From the NCBI RefSeq assembly GCF_900101885.1, contig NZ_FNAN01000003.1:124001-188000 (forward strand): a DNA stretch of 64,000 bases. The letters are read 5' to 3'. Below, in pieces: positions 26,401-35,256 of the stretch; position 1 is the first letter of the stretch; each line of letters opens with the position of its first letter. Origin of the DNA: Dyadobacter soli. GTDB lineage: Bacteria > Bacteroidota > Bacteroidia > Cytophagales > Spirosomataceae. The notes beneath the pieces were generated by a model. The model searched no databases and was not told the DNA's origin. It saw nothing but the letters and a program-made list of their open reading frames with translations. The translations under genes were made by a program, and so were the position numbers.

Positions 26401-26796
26401 CTACCAAAATCGCTTTCGATTGCTCGACACCAAGTACTTATCGAGTTTATCATCGCAGCTCAGTAAATCGTAACTTTCACAAACCGCTTGCGCTACGATC
26501 ATCCGGTCGAAGGGGTCTTTATGATGAAATGGTAGCTTATTGACGTATGCGGTGTGCTCAAACTTAATAGGCACCAACTCAATACGCAGTCTAGCCAAAT
26601 CGTCGAATACAGAATCATAAGACATCTGCATAGAAAGTTTTTTGAGAGAAGTTTTAATTGATATCTCCCAAAGACTAGCTATGCTGATATAAATCTGATT
26701 GTCACTACTTTCAATCATCGAGCGGACCTTGCTGCCTATTAACGGATCGCCTTCGGTAAACCAGATAAAAGTGTGTGTATCAATTAAATAATTCAT
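26401..26796 (-). CDS. PIN-domain ribonuclease toxin (VapC type)
   Basis: A 131-residue PIN nuclease. The acidic metal-binding set is intact: Asp6 (YLIDTHTF), Glu44 (SLWEISIK), Asp94/Asp97 (HHKDPFDRMIVAQA) and Asp115/Asp116 (SCDDKLDKY). Such toxins cleave tRNA or rRNA when free of antitoxin. The start codon immediately follows the stop of the upstream antitoxin-like gene, the standard antitoxin-toxin order. The short form with HKDPFDR is typical of chromosomal type II systems of Bacteroidota and cyanobacteria. Confidence 0.88.
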   Translation of the reverse strand: MNYLIDTHTFIWFTEGDPLIGSKVRSMIESSDNQIYISIASLWEISIKTSLKKLSMQMSYDSVFDDLARLRIELVPIKFEHTAYVNKLPFHHKDPFDRMIVAQAVCESYDLLSCDDKLDKYLVSSNRKRFW

Positions 26797-27012
26797 TTAC
26801 ATATAGTCTTTAAAGTCTTCCAATGGTTCGTCGAAATCGGGTGCCATAATATACTTCCCCTTATGAAGCCCGAATTGGCGCGGAGGTAAATTTTCGGCGG
26901 GCTTAGGTTGCTCTGCGTAAAGCTTTTTGAGCGAGGCAATGTATCGGGCCGCTTCTTGCTGCCACTTTTCTGGTAGCTGCTCGATGTCAGAAATAATTGC
27001 TTGTGTGTCCAT
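26797..27012 (-). CDS. DUF2281-type antitoxin of the PIN toxin
   Basis: A 71-residue protein with a helical N-terminus (IISDIEQLPEKWQQEAARYIASLKK, here described by its ends) and the C-terminal motif FGLHKGKYIMAPDFDEPLEDF typical of DUF2281 antitoxins, whose FDEPLxDF tail blocks the PIN active site. It is directly adjacent to the toxin start. It lacks an obvious DNA-binding domain, so autoregulation is uncertain. Divergent from the MarR-GNAT gene 115 bp away. Confidence 0.85.
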   Translation of the reverse strand: MDTQAIISDIEQLPEKWQQEAARYIASLKKLYAEQPKPAENLPPRQFGLHKGKYIMAPDFDEPLEDFKDYM

Positions 27013-27070
27013 AGCTTATAGTTTTATCAAATTTAACCAAAATAAAAACCACTCCAAAATACCTCAACCG

Positions 27071-27102
27071 TTGGGTGGTACGTAGCTTACTACGTATATT
27101 TG
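27071..27102 (+). promoter_or_regulatory. Promoter and probable operator of the MarR-GNAT gene
   Basis: TATATTTG at 27095-27102 is a perfect -7 element and TTGG at 27071-27074, 20 bases upstream, is a near -33 box. Between and over them lies the inverted repeat TACGTAG-CTTA-CTACGTA (27079-27096), overlapping the -7 element. A third half-site, ACGTAG, is at 27119-27124. The position suggests autorepression by the MarR domain encoded just downstream. Confidence 0.65.
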
Positions 27103-27127
27103 AACTCGAATTTTAATGACGTAGGAA

Positions 27128-28072
27128 ATGAACATATTCAACGAGGTCGGTGCCTTGGCGATTTCAACGCGCCTGCAACGCCTGAGCGACCAATTCAGAA
27201 AGGACGGAGCGCTTATTTACCAGCATAATGGCATCAATTTCGAACCGAAATGGTTTCCGATCATTTACGCATTGCACGTGAAGCAGGCGCTGGGTATTAT
27301 GGAGCTTTCGGAGGAGATTGGTTACGCGCATCCCTCGACGATCAGTTTGTTGAAGGAACTGGAAAGGGAAGGATTGGTAGAACCGTTCAAGGACGACCGT
27401 GATGGACGTAAGCGAATGGTTCGCCTCACGAAGAAGGCCCAGAAGCTCGTGGCGCAAATGCAGCCGGTTTGGGAGAAACTGAGGAAAACCGCGGAACATA
27501 TTATCGATAATGCCAATAACCTATTGCAAGCCATGGATGAAACAGAATATCAATTGAAAAAAGAAGGCTTTTTCGAACGCTACAAACGAATGGAAAATGA
27601 GGAAACCAATGCTGCGATCCGCATTGTAGATTATCAGCCGGAGCATGCACAGGCATTCTACGACCTCAATTATGCCTGGATTTCGGAATCCTACGAAGTC
27701 GAACCTGAGGATGAAAAGACGCTTTCTGACCCGGAAACTTACTATCTCAAAGATGGTGGAGCAATCCTGATCGCGTTGTACGGAGACGAACCCGTGGGTA
27801 CATGCGCATTGAAACGCAATGGCGATGTAGTTGAAATGAGCAAAATGACCGTTTCAAAGAGCATGCGGGGCAAAAAGATCGGTGATCTGCTCGGTAATGC
27901 GGTAATTGAAAAGGCACGCGAACTGGGAGCGGGCAAAGTGATACTCTACTCCAATCGCAAAGGCTCGGCAGCGGGTATTAACCTTTACAAAAAGCTTGGA
28001 TTCGTGGAAGTGCCGCTGACGGGGCATAACTTCAAGCGGGCGGATATTAAGATGGAGCTGGTGTTGGGTTAA
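27128..28072 (+). CDS. MarR-family regulator fused to a GNAT acetyltransferase
   Basis: A 314-residue two-domain protein. Residues about 1-145 are a MarR winged helix (HVKQALGIMELSEEIGYAHPSTISLLKELEREGLVEP, recognised by its HTH segment and the DDRDGRKR wing). Residues about 160-314 are a GNAT domain with MTVSKSMRGKKIGDLLG (acetyl-CoA loop) and AAGINLYKKLGFVEVPL. This fusion is a known architecture in Bacteroidota, but the ligand, the acetylated substrate and the regulon are unknown. A palindrome overlapping its own promoter suggests autoregulation. Confidence 0.9.
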   Translation: MNIFNEVGALAISTRLQRLSDQFRKDGALIYQHNGINFEPKWFPIIYALHVKQALGIMELSEEIGYAHPSTISLLKELEREGLVEPFKDDRDGRKRMVRLTKKAQKLVAQMQPVWEKLRKTAEHIIDNANNLLQAMDETEYQLKKEGFFERYKRMENEETNAAIRIVDYQPEHAQAFYDLNYAWISESYEVEPEDEKTLSDPETYYLKDGGAILIALYGDEPVGTCALKRNGDVVEMSKMTVSKSMRGKKIGDLLGNAVIEKARELGAGKVILYSNRKGSAAGINLYKKLGFVEVPLTGHNFKRADIKMELVLG

Positions 28073-28075
28073 CAA

Positions 28076-28669
28076 TCAGCTGAAAATTTCCGCGAGATCG
28101 ATTTCAAGGTCGGGGAAAATAGTCGAACGGAACTTCTCAGTCGCGGGTTTTAAACCCACATAAACGCCACTTTCGTTGAGCACGTAGGCATAGAGCGTGC
28201 TGTCTGCGTGCTCAACCAACCAATACTCCCTGACACCACTTTCCTGATAAAGGTCAAATTTGTTATCTTTTTCTTTTTTCGAGTTGTCCGGCGACAGGAT
28301 TTCAACCATTAGATCGGGAGCGCCAAGGCAGCCGCGATCATCCAACTTCGATTCGTCGCAAATTACACATAGGTCGGGTTGAACCACCGTGTGAATCTTC
28401 TGATTTGCGATGCTTTCATCATGCCTGGGAAGACGCACATCGAAAGGTGCGTAGAATATTTGGCAATAGTGATTTCTGAAAAATGACATCATTTCCCAGT
28501 GTAGTTTTCCTGAAATCTTCTGGTGCCTGGTATTGGGCGCCGGCGACATTTTGAAAATCTTCCCCTTAATCAGCTCCAAGCGATCTTCAAATTGCCAAAG
28601 CAAATAATCGGCATAAGTATAGGTGCCGTTTAGGTCTAGCTGGTTTATATCGGTGACGATTGCAGGCAT
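28076..28669 (-). CDS. Uma2-family (DUF820) putative nuclease
   Basis: About 197 residues from the ATG at 28669 (MPAIVTDINQLDL); a TTG 36 bases upstream could extend it. The restriction-endonuclease-like core includes RLELIKGKIFKMSP, VRLPR, QPDLCVICDESKLDDRG and APDLMVEILSPDNSKKEKDNKFDLYQ, followed by VREYWLVE. The PD...E.K-type arrangement (here PDLMVEILSP) is the expected active site. Uma2 genes are abundant in Cyanobacteria and Bacteroidota; biological role is unclear. Convergent with the MarR-GNAT gene with a 3-nt gap. Confidence 0.85.
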   Translation of the reverse strand: MPAIVTDINQLDLNGTYTYADYLLWQFEDRLELIKGKIFKMSPAPNTRHQKISGKLHWEMMSFFRNHYCQIFYAPFDVRLPRHDESIANQKIHTVVQPDLCVICDESKLDDRGCLGAPDLMVEILSPDNSKKEKDNKFDLYQESGVREYWLVEHADSTLYAYVLNESGVYVGLKPATEKFRSTIFPDLEIDLAEIFS

Positions 28670-28786
28670 AGTGCGGTTGTCGATAGTTCGAGTTGTTTTA
28701 AACAAATCTACCCAAAATCCAGCCGGAAGTCAACGGGAAATGCCAGTTTTGGCGGTGATGAATGGGCAGCCGGTCGCATTCATTTA

Positions 28787-30040
28787 TCAAGTCTTCCGCT
28801 TCTTCTTCCTTGCGGAAGGAAACAACACATTATTCAATATCAGCCGGTAACCGGGTGAGTTGGGGTAGAGGTTGAGGTCGGTGGGCATGCGGCGACCGCC
28901 TCCGCCGCGGCCTTCGGGATCGTGGCCGCCGTAGAAGGTCCATTGGCCGCGGCCGAGCTCGCCGTAAATGTAGCGGTCGGAGTTGCTGCTGGTACCCATT
29001 ACGAGCGAGCTCGGTTTGACGGTGTATTTGGAAAATGCGGTGGTTTGGCCGAAAAATTCGCGGATTAAATGCTCATGGTTTTGAACGAGCATGGCCGGAA
29101 TGACGTCCCATTTGGCAGAAAAGTCAAAAAGGGAGAAGTAGGCGTCGTTTTCGCCCCAGCCGCGGTAACGGCCCGACGCGGAGTTGATGTCGGAGAAATT
29201 CATGCCGTCGTACTCGTCAAGTTGGAGCTTGAAGTTGTAGAAGGCGAAGGTCTTGTCGAAATCCAGTTTGGATTGTGCATCCGGGTCGATGCCGTCGCCA
29301 TCCAGGTTATCGACGATGTCGACTCCCTCGGCTGCCAGCGCAATATCGAAAGTCTCGGCGCCGGAGCACATCGCGAACAGGAAGCCGCCGCCTGCGCAGA
29401 ATTCCTTAATGGCCTTGGCGACGGCCAGTTTCATTTTCGGTACTTTCGAGAAACCATAACGGTTGGCAATAGCTTCCTGGGCTTTGATATCGGCCTCGCT
29501 GGTACGGCGCAGGTTTTTACCAAATTGCCCCGTAAAATCTTCATGGTGCAAATGCAGCCAGTCGTATTTGGGCAGGTCGCCGCGGAGGATCTCCTCGTCG
29601 TAAATGACTTCGAACGGGATTTCGGCGTATTTCAGCACGAGCAATACGGCGTCGGTATTCTCGAACTCGGCGGGGCCGATTTTGATAGGAGAGTACACGG
29701 CAATTTTCGCCGCCTTGAACAATTTCACCACGTCCATATTCACATTCGGATTACTGATCTCGTTCACGATTTGGGCGCTGGCAGCCTCCGAAAGCACCTC
29801 ATAGGAAACTGCCCTCAGTTTGCATTCATTTTCAATGGATTTGGAATACTGAACCTTAAAACTGCCCCCGCGGTAATTGAGCAGCCAATCCACTTCAATA
29901 TCCCCTTTCAGCAGAATATAGGCCAGTCCGTACGCCTTCAAATGGTTGGTCTGCGTGTTGTCCATCGGGATCAGGATCTGGTTTGCGAGGCAGATTTGCG
30001 ACAGGAAAACCAGCACGAGCGGTAGAATCTTTCTCAGCAT
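28787..30040 (-). CDS. Exported protein of unknown function, often labelled asparagine synthetase B
   Basis: A 417-residue protein with a signal peptide (MLRKILPLVLVFLSQICLAN). It carries none of the features of asparagine synthetase: no N-terminal catalytic Cys, no SGGxDS ATP-pyrophosphatase loop. Instead the middle has EFCAGGGFLFAMCSGAETF (about 216-234), a strand-turn-helix resembling the nucleophile elbow of class-I glutamine-amidotransferase-like folds, preceded by LPKYDWLHLHHEDFTGQFG. The C-terminus is Gly-rich (YGGHDPEGRGGGGRR). Function unknown; the asparagine synthetase label should not be propagated. Confidence 0.6.
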   Translation of the reverse strand: MLRKILPLVLVFLSQICLANQILIPMDNTQTNHLKAYGLAYILLKGDIEVDWLLNYRGGSFKVQYSKSIENECKLRAVSYEVLSEAASAQIVNEISNPNVNMDVVKLFKAAKIAVYSPIKIGPAEFENTDAVLLVLKYAEIPFEVIYDEEILRGDLPKYDWLHLHHEDFTGQFGKNLRRTSEADIKAQEAIANRYGFSKVPKMKLAVAKAIKEFCAGGGFLFAMCSGAETFDIALAAEGVDIVDNLDGDGIDPDAQSKLDFDKTFAFYNFKLQLDEYDGMNFSDINSASGRYRGWGENDAYFSLFDFSAKWDVIPAMLVQNHEHLIREFFGQTTAFSKYTVKPSSLVMGTSSNSDRYIYGELGRGQWTFYGGHDPEGRGGGGRRMPTDLNLYPNSPGYRLILNNVLFPSARKKKRKT

Positions 30041-30151
30041 AGCAAGAAATGTTTGAAGTCCGAAGCTGCATCGTCAGGGAAGGTGTATCAAATTTAACCA
30101 ATAATCGAGATTTTAGGTAGCTGGTTATGAGGTTTTTGTAGTGCCTCTTTC

Positions 30152-30159
30152 TATTTTTG
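30152..30159 (+). promoter_or_regulatory. Predicted -7 element of the Crp/Fnr-type gene
   Basis: TATTTTTG matches the -7 consensus 28 nt before the ATG at 30188. No TTTG at the proper -33 spacing. Confidence 0.4.
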
Positions 30160-30187
30160 AAAATACCACTATTCACCTGCTTAACGC

Positions 30188-30775
30188 ATGACCGAAACAC
30201 AAATCCTGAACTACGCCCTCAACCAGTTTGCGGGAATCGATGCCGATGCGTTCGAACTGTCGGCTCCCTACTGGCAACGAAAGACTTACGCAAAGGGCGA
30301 GTTTTATAATGAGTATAAGAATGTATGCAAATACCTCGGTTTCATCCTCGACGGCGTGTTCCGGACTTACTATATCGATGATGACTCGGCCGACGAAAAG
30401 AATGTATTTTTCTACTCCAAAAACCAGGTAGTGGTTGCCTACAAGAGTTTCGTGACCCAGACGCCATGCAGTTATTACACCGAGTCGATGACCGAGTCGA
30501 CGGTTTTGTATATCCATATCAATCATTTGAACGAACTGTATGGTAAATCGCACGATTGGGAACGCTTCGGGCGGCTGGTAGCGGAAACGGCATTCAACCT
30601 GGCGATGAACCGCGCGGAGCAGTTTATGTTCCGAACGCCAGAGCAGCGCTACCTCGAACTGATCCAGAACCATCCCGACATTTTTAACAATGTCCCATTG
30701 TACCACATTGCCTCTTATCTGGGCATTCAAGCGCCTTCTTTGAGCAGGATCAGAAAAAGAATGGTGGGCAAATGA
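30188..30775 (+). CDS. Crp/Fnr-family transcriptional regulator
   Basis: A 195-residue regulator with an N-terminal cyclic-nucleotide-binding-type barrel (RKTYAKGEFYNEYKNVCKYLGFILDGVFRTYY, by its overall pattern) and a C-terminal helix-turn-helix (FNNVPLYHIASYLGIQAPSLSRIRKRM). It lacks the RxS cAMP-phosphate cassette, as do many Bacteroidota members, so the ligand is unknown. It lies 103 nt before an alpha/beta hydrolase gene on the same strand, a common pairing where the regulator controls its neighbour. Confidence 0.88.
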   Translation: MTETQILNYALNQFAGIDADAFELSAPYWQRKTYAKGEFYNEYKNVCKYLGFILDGVFRTYYIDDDSADEKNVFFYSKNQVVVAYKSFVTQTPCSYYTESMTESTVLYIHINHLNELYGKSHDWERFGRLVAETAFNLAMNRAEQFMFRTPEQRYLELIQNHPDIFNNVPLYHIASYLGIQAPSLSRIRKRMVGK

Positions 30776-30878
30776 CGATCTTAACTTGGGTTAAGAATAT
30801 AGTCGGCTAACGTGCTGAATTTTGTCATGTTCAAAGAGGAACACAAGACGAAAATTCAACTTTTAACCGATAGAAATC

Positions 30879-31664
30879 ATGAAAGCCAATAACACCAAAA
30901 CCGTCGTATTTGTAACAGGTGCATTTGTAAGCCACAATGGCTGGGACCAATGGAGAACCTATTTTGAAAGCAAAGGATATACCACCTACGCTCCCGCCTG
31001 GCCGCACAAAGATGCGCCCGCAGCCGAACTGAGAGACAGACAACCCAACGATACCGATCTGGCCGGTCTGACATTCAAAGAACTGGTAGACCACTACGCC
31101 AATTTTGTGAAAACATTACCCGAAAAACCGATCATCATCGGCCACTCGCTGGGCGGACTGATCACCCAGATTTTGATTAACCGCGACTTGGGCGTTGCCG
31201 GTGCCGCCATCCATCCTGTACCGCCACAAGGTGTGCTCCCTTACGAATTCTCGTTCCTGAAAGCAGGTTATAAAGTATTCGGATTGTTTACTTCCCTGAA
31301 AAAAACTTACCTGATGTCGCTCGCCGACTGGCAATATGCCTTCACCAACGGCATGACGCTCGAAGAACAGATGAAAACCTGGGAAGAAAACGTGATTCCC
31401 GAATCCAAAACCGTAGCCCGCGGCGGTATCACTTCCGCAGCCAGCGTGGATTTCAAAAAGGCGCACGCTCCGTTGCTGATCACTTCCGGCGAGTTCGACA
31501 ACATTATTCCTGCCTCGCTGAACCTCCGCAACTACAAAGCCTACAAACAAAACGGCTCAGTGCTGGACTACAAAGAGTTCGCCGGACGTAACCACTTCGT
31601 TTTAGGTCAGCCAACCTGGAAAGAGGATGCCGATTACATTCTCGAATGGATCAGCAAGCACTAA
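30879..31664 (+). CDS. Alpha/beta hydrolase
   Basis: A 261-residue cytoplasmic hydrolase. VFVTGAFVSHNGWDQW is the oxyanion-hole region, IIIGHSLGGLITQIL (about 87-101) holds the nucleophile Ser in GHSLGG, SGEFDNIIPASL supplies the acid and GRNHFVLGQP the catalytic His. No signal peptide. It follows the Crp/Fnr-type regulator and may be its target. Close relatives are annotated as esterases or haloalkane-dehalogenase-like enzymes; substrate unknown. Confidence 0.85.
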   Translation: MKANNTKTVVFVTGAFVSHNGWDQWRTYFESKGYTTYAPAWPHKDAPAAELRDRQPNDTDLAGLTFKELVDHYANFVKTLPEKPIIIGHSLGGLITQILINRDLGVAGAAIHPVPPQGVLPYEFSFLKAGYKVFGLFTSLKKTYLMSLADWQYAFTNGMTLEEQMKTWEENVIPESKTVARGGITSAASVDFKKAHAPLLITSGEFDNIIPASLNLRNYKAYKQNGSVLDYKEFAGRNHFVLGQPTWKEDADYILEWISKH

Positions 31665-31705
31665 GACCAGTTTCGGCTCTGAGGATGATTGGCCATGATC
31701 TTTTT

Positions 31706-31740
31706 GACGGCCGACGACCGACCGCCGACGGCCGATCACT
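31706..31740 (+). repeat. 7-bp GACCGCC-type array after the hydrolase gene
   Basis: GACGGCC, GACGACC, GACCGCC, GACGGCC and GATCACT in exact 7-bp register. Same unit and same GATCACT end as the arrays at 25256 and 35257. It lies between convergent gene ends. Confidence 0.75.
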
Positions 31741-31793
31741 TGTTGTCAGGACCGAAAAAGCATGGTCGATCTTCTATGGTCAAAACATAAGCG

Positions 31794-33509
31794 TCACGAA
31801 AAGCGGATTACGTGCTTGAAGGGCGTAAAGCCAGTGAGAAAAACAGTAGGTGCTTCCATTGCCGGCAAGGCTCCCCGTAATGCAATGTTCTTGTGCAAAG
31901 CCAGTCCCGGACCGAAAGTAATGGTATCACCCCCCAATTCATATGAGCCAGTTGCCTCTTTCAGTAGCCAAGCATCTTTGGTGTTTTCAATTTTGGAAAC
32001 ACCTTTGAGCGTTCCGCCCGGTCTGAAAATTAGTTCCAACGCAGCCGGTACGCGCTCGGTACCATTCGTCACCACTTCGATTTCCATCCCGCCGGATGTT
32101 TCCCGGATCATTACCTTCGTTTCCAGCACCTGCACCTCGCTTTGCGGCCTGAAAGTCCGCGGCATCTTTTCCCAGTCGCCGTCAGGTGCAATGGATTCTT
32201 TGGGGTAGGGCTGATAATAGGGCCCGTCGAGCTTTTGCGTAAGCACCCATTCCTTCCCGTTTTCATTGATTTTCTCGGATTGAAACTGCCCTTTACCAAA
32301 AAAGGAAGTCGCAAACCGTACGCCTTGCAGCACCGCATTGCCTTTCATGAATGTAAACCATACCGGGTTGTTGGCGATCAGCGTGCTGTCCCATTTGTCC
32401 CTGCGCACACGTACGAGGCCGGAATTCGGGAAAGTTTTGACGTAATTGACCGGTACGGGCTTCTCCGCAGGCAATTCTGCCCAAAGCGAAGGATCGGTGA
32501 GGAAGTAATCGATAAATCCGGTCATTTTCGGGCCGGCGGTTTGTTCGATAAGTCGGCACATGGCTGCGTACTGGCCGTTTCCATCCTTGATCGCGAAATA
32601 GCGGTAGGGATAGTAATAGTTTTCCAGCGTACCCACAACCGCCTTGTCCTGTCTCCCGGAAGCATCGGTCACGATTTCGGCGTTGGGATGCACATAATAC
32701 ATCGTCATGTCGAGGTTTTTACGCACGGCGTCGAAAAGCTCCGGTTTTTGAAGGCCTTTGCCGATAGTAATGAGCAGCCGGTCGGTAAGGGAGGAGTAAA
32801 TGAACGTGCTTTTCTCGTTGAACTGCCCATCGCGGTCGATGTCGATGTGCTCACCGAGCCATTGTTCGATACGCGTCACATATTTGGGGTTCGGCCAGAG
32901 CTCGTTTAGTTTAATCAATGCGGCCGACACTACCCAGCGGTGGTTGGGCGTGTGAATGCCTCCCGCGCTCAGCGCGTCGCCCCCGCGTATGAGGAACGTT
33001 TTCAGATTGGGCAGCATTTGATCGGCGCCTTCCGTACCCGACTGTTCGATCATTTTGTAGGCCATCGCGAGCCGCTTCACGAGAAAGCCGGTGTCGGGCG
33101 TAGAATGGAAGTTAGTCGAAAGCAGATCGATGGTACCGTCGCTATGCTGGGTTTTAATGAGGTACAATGCCGCAAGGTTCATGCTTGCGAGCAGTTCCTT
33201 CGACCGGTAATACCTGGAACCCGGCGCGAACAGGCCGCTTGCGCCATATTGGATCAATGCCGAAGTACTATGGGGGTTGAGCAAATCGAAACCATCGCGC
33301 AGACCGCCGAGGTCGGGGCTTTTGGGGTCTTTCTCCTGATAGGTCAGCAGGGATTCGATGCTTTTATCGGCCTGCTTCACCAGTGTACGGAGCCACTCGG
33401 GCATGGTATCCGCCTTCACGCGGCGAGGCGCAATGCCGCCAATGCCAATTGTTGCCGGTAATACGCAGAATGCGAGTGCGGTGTTTCTCACAAAATGTCT
33501 TCTGTCCAT
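31794..33509 (-). CDS. Exported heparinase/alginate-lyase-like protein
   Basis: A 571-residue protein with a twin-arginine-like signal (MDRRHFVRNTALAFCVLP). The first two thirds are helical with tandem-like segments (NLAALYLIKTQHSDGTIDLL, GIHTPNHRWVVSAALIKLNE, YSSLTDRLLITIGKGL), consistent with an alpha/alpha toroid, and NHRW/YYYPYRYF resemble active-site stretches of heparinase II/III-type lyases. The last third is beta-rich, as in the C-terminal sandwich of these enzymes. I infer polysaccharide lyase-like fold, not a substrate. Isolated between convergent and divergent neighbours. Confidence 0.5.
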   Translation of the reverse strand: MDRRHFVRNTALAFCVLPATIGIGGIAPRRVKADTMPEWLRTLVKQADKSIESLLTYQEKDPKSPDLGGLRDGFDLLNPHSTSALIQYGASGLFAPGSRYYRSKELLASMNLAALYLIKTQHSDGTIDLLSTNFHSTPDTGFLVKRLAMAYKMIEQSGTEGADQMLPNLKTFLIRGGDALSAGGIHTPNHRWVVSAALIKLNELWPNPKYVTRIEQWLGEHIDIDRDGQFNEKSTFIYSSLTDRLLITIGKGLQKPELFDAVRKNLDMTMYYVHPNAEIVTDASGRQDKAVVGTLENYYYPYRYFAIKDGNGQYAAMCRLIEQTAGPKMTGFIDYFLTDPSLWAELPAEKPVPVNYVKTFPNSGLVRVRRDKWDSTLIANNPVWFTFMKGNAVLQGVRFATSFFGKGQFQSEKINENGKEWVLTQKLDGPYYQPYPKESIAPDGDWEKMPRTFRPQSEVQVLETKVMIRETSGGMEIEVVTNGTERVPAALELIFRPGGTLKGVSKIENTKDAWLLKEATGSYELGGDTITFGPGLALHKNIALRGALPAMEAPTVFLTGFTPFKHVIRFS

Positions 33510-33699
33510 GAAGGTCGGGTTAGGTATTTCCGCAGAAAAGGCCTGGAATGCCGTGGGTTACTTGCATAACCGGGCGATGCCGGGGGATAAATGCTCGTCC
33601 GGTTGCGAAGTGTATGCCGTTACAGTGTTCGATTTTTAGTATATTTAATCTTAAAATGACATTAACGTTGCAACGGTTACAATCAGGTGATTGTCACTA

Positions 33700-33729
33700 T
33701 TTGATGACGAGATATTTCTATTATTTTTG
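33700..33729 (+). promoter_or_regulatory. Predicted promoter of the membrane protein at 33785
   Basis: TTTG at 33700-33703 and TATTTTTG at 33722-33729, spaced by 18 bases, match the -33/-7 pattern. Transcription would begin near 33736. Confidence 0.55.
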
Positions 33730-33784
33730 TCGGATTTTTTGAATAAACACGTTGGAAATTGACCAATAGGATGCCGGTTACTGA

Positions 33785-35242
33785 ATGAAAACAACTGTAC
33801 TTCGCAATTTAAGTCTGGGTTATCTGCTGCTGCCAAACCTGATATTCTCGATCAGCTGGTTCAGAATGCCCATTTCGGTGTGTCTGGTCGTGGGGCTTGC
33901 GTTTATGTACGTCATCAGCTACCAGCGCGGGAAGACGCTGAAAACCGATCTCGAAACCCGCCATATGGTCGAAATCGGATTCATTTCCCTCGCGATTATC
34001 GCCTTTTCGGGAATTGGAGGTTTTTGCTTCCAGGCCTTCGATTTCTGGGCGCATAATTCCAAATACTACACGCTTTATAACCAGTCGTGGCCGGTAACAT
34101 TCAAGGAAAATGGCCGCTATGCCTGCCATTACTTCGGTTTTTTCCTTGTTCCCGCATTGATTTCAAAAGCGTTAGGAGAGCTTTCTGGCATTGCGCTGTA
34201 TCTGTGGGCATCGGGGGGGCTCTTCCTGGGCATTTGCTGGATCTTTATTTTTACCAGAAAAAGCTACCTGTCGCTGATATTCTTCCTGTCGCTCGGCGGG
34301 GTTGGTCATGTTACCAAAGTCCTTTTCCTGCATGCAATCGGCCTGAACTACCATGTGCCGCCGTTTTTTACCGAGATCTGGCCGGTGTTGTACCAAACGC
34401 AATGGGCGCCAAATCAGCTCATTCCGATCATCCTCGTCTCCTGCATTCTTTTCAATGACTATGTGTATGTCCAAAAGCCTGAAAAGAGCTTTCTGGCAGT
34501 CATTTCAATATTTATCTGGGGCATTTTTCCGTCGATCGTCTTTGTGGTCATCTTTGGAATGCTGATTATCCTGCGCTACTATAAAGAGCCGAAATATTTT
34601 CTCAAACCCCGGCCGATGCTCGACCTATTTCTGCCGGGTTTGATCTTCATTCCAACATTCTTTTTCTTTTTACAAGGGAAAAATTCGGTGGTGTCGGGCT
34701 TCATCTGGCAGTTCAACCCGCTGAATGAGATTGCATTCCATTACTTTTTCGGTGTAGTGATCGACCTGGCGGTGCTGTACGGAATCGTAGTGATACTGAA
34801 ACTGCACAAAAGCCAGTATGCCCCTGTTATCCACGGTCTTTTCCTGCTCCTGATAGCCATTTCGCTCTTCCGGATGGGTAAATGGAATGACTGGTTCCTG
34901 CGCGGAAGCACGCCTGTGCTCACGCTCTTGTCGCTATTCATCCTGCACCGTTTTGCAGAATGGGTCAAAGAACACCCGGGTTGGTACAAAATGCGCATTG
35001 CCTATCCCATCGTTATTTTCCTGGTACTGGGCTTGGTAGTGCCCCTCTCGCACATCAAGCGCGCGTTGACGGAAAATGTAGTCACCCATTCCCTTTTCCC
35101 CGACAAGGTAAAATTCCAACCGTATCCTTATAATCAGTACGAGGATTTCTACCAATTGGGAAAGGCTATCTACTCCCAGCAGGAAGCCAACCAGTTCCTG
35201 GGCCAGAAGGGGTCGTTTTACGAGAGGTACCTGGCGCGGTAG
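33785..35242 (+). CDS. Polytopic membrane protein, unknown function
   Basis: A 485-residue integral membrane protein with about 11-12 hydrophobic segments and a soluble C-terminal tail (DKVKFQPYPYNQYEDFYQLGK onward). Long periplasmic-looking loops carry aromatic residues (YTLYNQSWPVTFKENGRYACHYFG). The overall layout resembles GT-C-type membrane glycosyltransferases (many helices, acidic first loop FDFWAHN), but no diagnostic motif is clear. It is a single gene with its own promoter, convergent with the amidase. Unrecognised family. Confidence 0.55.
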   Translation: MKTTVLRNLSLGYLLLPNLIFSISWFRMPISVCLVVGLAFMYVISYQRGKTLKTDLETRHMVEIGFISLAIIAFSGIGGFCFQAFDFWAHNSKYYTLYNQSWPVTFKENGRYACHYFGFFLVPALISKALGELSGIALYLWASGGLFLGICWIFIFTRKSYLSLIFFLSLGGVGHVTKVLFLHAIGLNYHVPPFFTEIWPVLYQTQWAPNQLIPIILVSCILFNDYVYVQKPEKSFLAVISIFIWGIFPSIVFVVIFGMLIILRYYKEPKYFLKPRPMLDLFLPGLIFIPTFFFFLQGKNSVVSGFIWQFNPLNEIAFHYFFGVVIDLAVLYGIVVILKLHKSQYAPVIHGLFLLLIAISLFRMGKWNDWFLRGSTPVLTLLSLFILHRFAEWVKEHPGWYKMRIAYPIVIFLVLGLVVPLSHIKRALTENVVTHSLFPDKVKFQPYPYNQYEDFYQLGKAIYSQQEANQFLGQKGSFYERYLAR

Positions 35243-35256
35243 TAGGCCTTCGGCCT

